Shown piece by piece: positions 63,831-64,000 of a stretch of 64,000 nucleotides of DNA (positions are counted from its first letter, which is position 1; every line of letters starts with the position of its first letter). Where the stretch lies: assembly GCA_020086605.1 (NCBI GenBank), contig JACBWW010000016.1:25075337-25139336 (forward strand). The letters run 5' to 3'. The stretch is from Lanius collurio. Taxonomy: Eukaryota > Chordata > Aves > Passeriformes > Laniidae. The notes beneath the pieces were generated by a model that saw only the letters and a list, made by a program, of their open reading frames with translations, searched no databases and was not told the DNA's origin. The translations under genes and the position numbers were made by a program.

Positions 63831-64000
63831 TGCTGGAAGCCCGGGCAGAGACCACACATGCAGGCTGGTCTCCAGCACAGCCACACGTCAGGCACAGAGA
63901 TGGGAAGAGCTGGGATGTTTGAGTCACTGTTCATGGAAATCTTCCTGCAAAGCCTCCATTCAAGAGTCATTCCTCCCAACTTTGAGAGGATGAATTATTC

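Larger units (their letters stand above)
60916..64000 (-). other. SERBP1 upstream intron (no further exon supported)
   Basis: Intronic sequence to the window edge. It contains antisense CR1 fragments (about 61112-61320, 62135-62240) and a 24-25 bp minisatellite (63598-63830). No exon matching the preceding SERBP1 protein segment is visible. Confidence 0.6.

Overview
This is a vertebrate, almost certainly bird, nuclear window. Genes are split into short exons with GT-AG introns. The interspersed repeats are overwhelmingly CR1-type LINE 3' ends, the dominant avian retroelement. The gene order matches human 1p31.3, apart from a C1orf141-like gene that I cannot see. The many near-identical CR1 copies and compact introns would fit a songbird, but the species is inference.

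Layout from left to right: (1) MIER1, + strand, 3' two-thirds only (nine coding exons, 1366-10833), with a long 3' UTR. (2) SLC35D1, - strand (16026-22586), convergent with MIER1; its first exon and most of its second fall in a 321-base N gap at 22587-22907. (3) A gene-free 5.7 kb interval (22908-28630) between the divergent SLC35D1 and IL23R. (4) IL23R, + strand, complete in 14 coding exons (28631-39433, 787 codons before the stop). (5) A 7.6 kb spacer. (6) IL12RB2, + strand, complete in 15 coding exons (47019-58030, 820 codons before the stop; one ambiguous base in the penultimate codon). (7) SERBP1, - strand, only its last two coding exons (58875-60915), convergent with IL12RB2.

Functionally, the centre is a tandem pair of class I cytokine receptor chains. 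IL23R and IL12RB2 each pair with IL12RB1 (not in the window) to receive IL-23 and IL-12 and signal through JAK2/TYK2 to STAT3 or STAT4. Their first ten coding exons match one-to-one in splice phase and nearly in length, a clear mark of tandem duplication. The notable point is that this IL23R has two additional membrane-proximal fibronectin III domains (D4 and D5) that human IL23R lacks. MIER1 (chromatin corepressor), SLC35D1 (ER nucleotide-sugar transporter) and SERBP1 (RGG-box mRNA/ribosome-binding protein) are housekeeping neighbours.

Exon boundaries were read by eye from splice consensus, phase continuity and remembered human family sequences; every junction listed is phase-consistent. UTR ends, promoters and repeat edges are approximate. 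I see no bacterial, viral or CRISPR content and no RNA gene that I can support. I found no wholly new gene system; the most interesting signals are the extended IL23R ectodomain, a tandem array of decoy-like splice acceptors next to an IL23R exon, and unusual splice-site contexts in IL12RB2.
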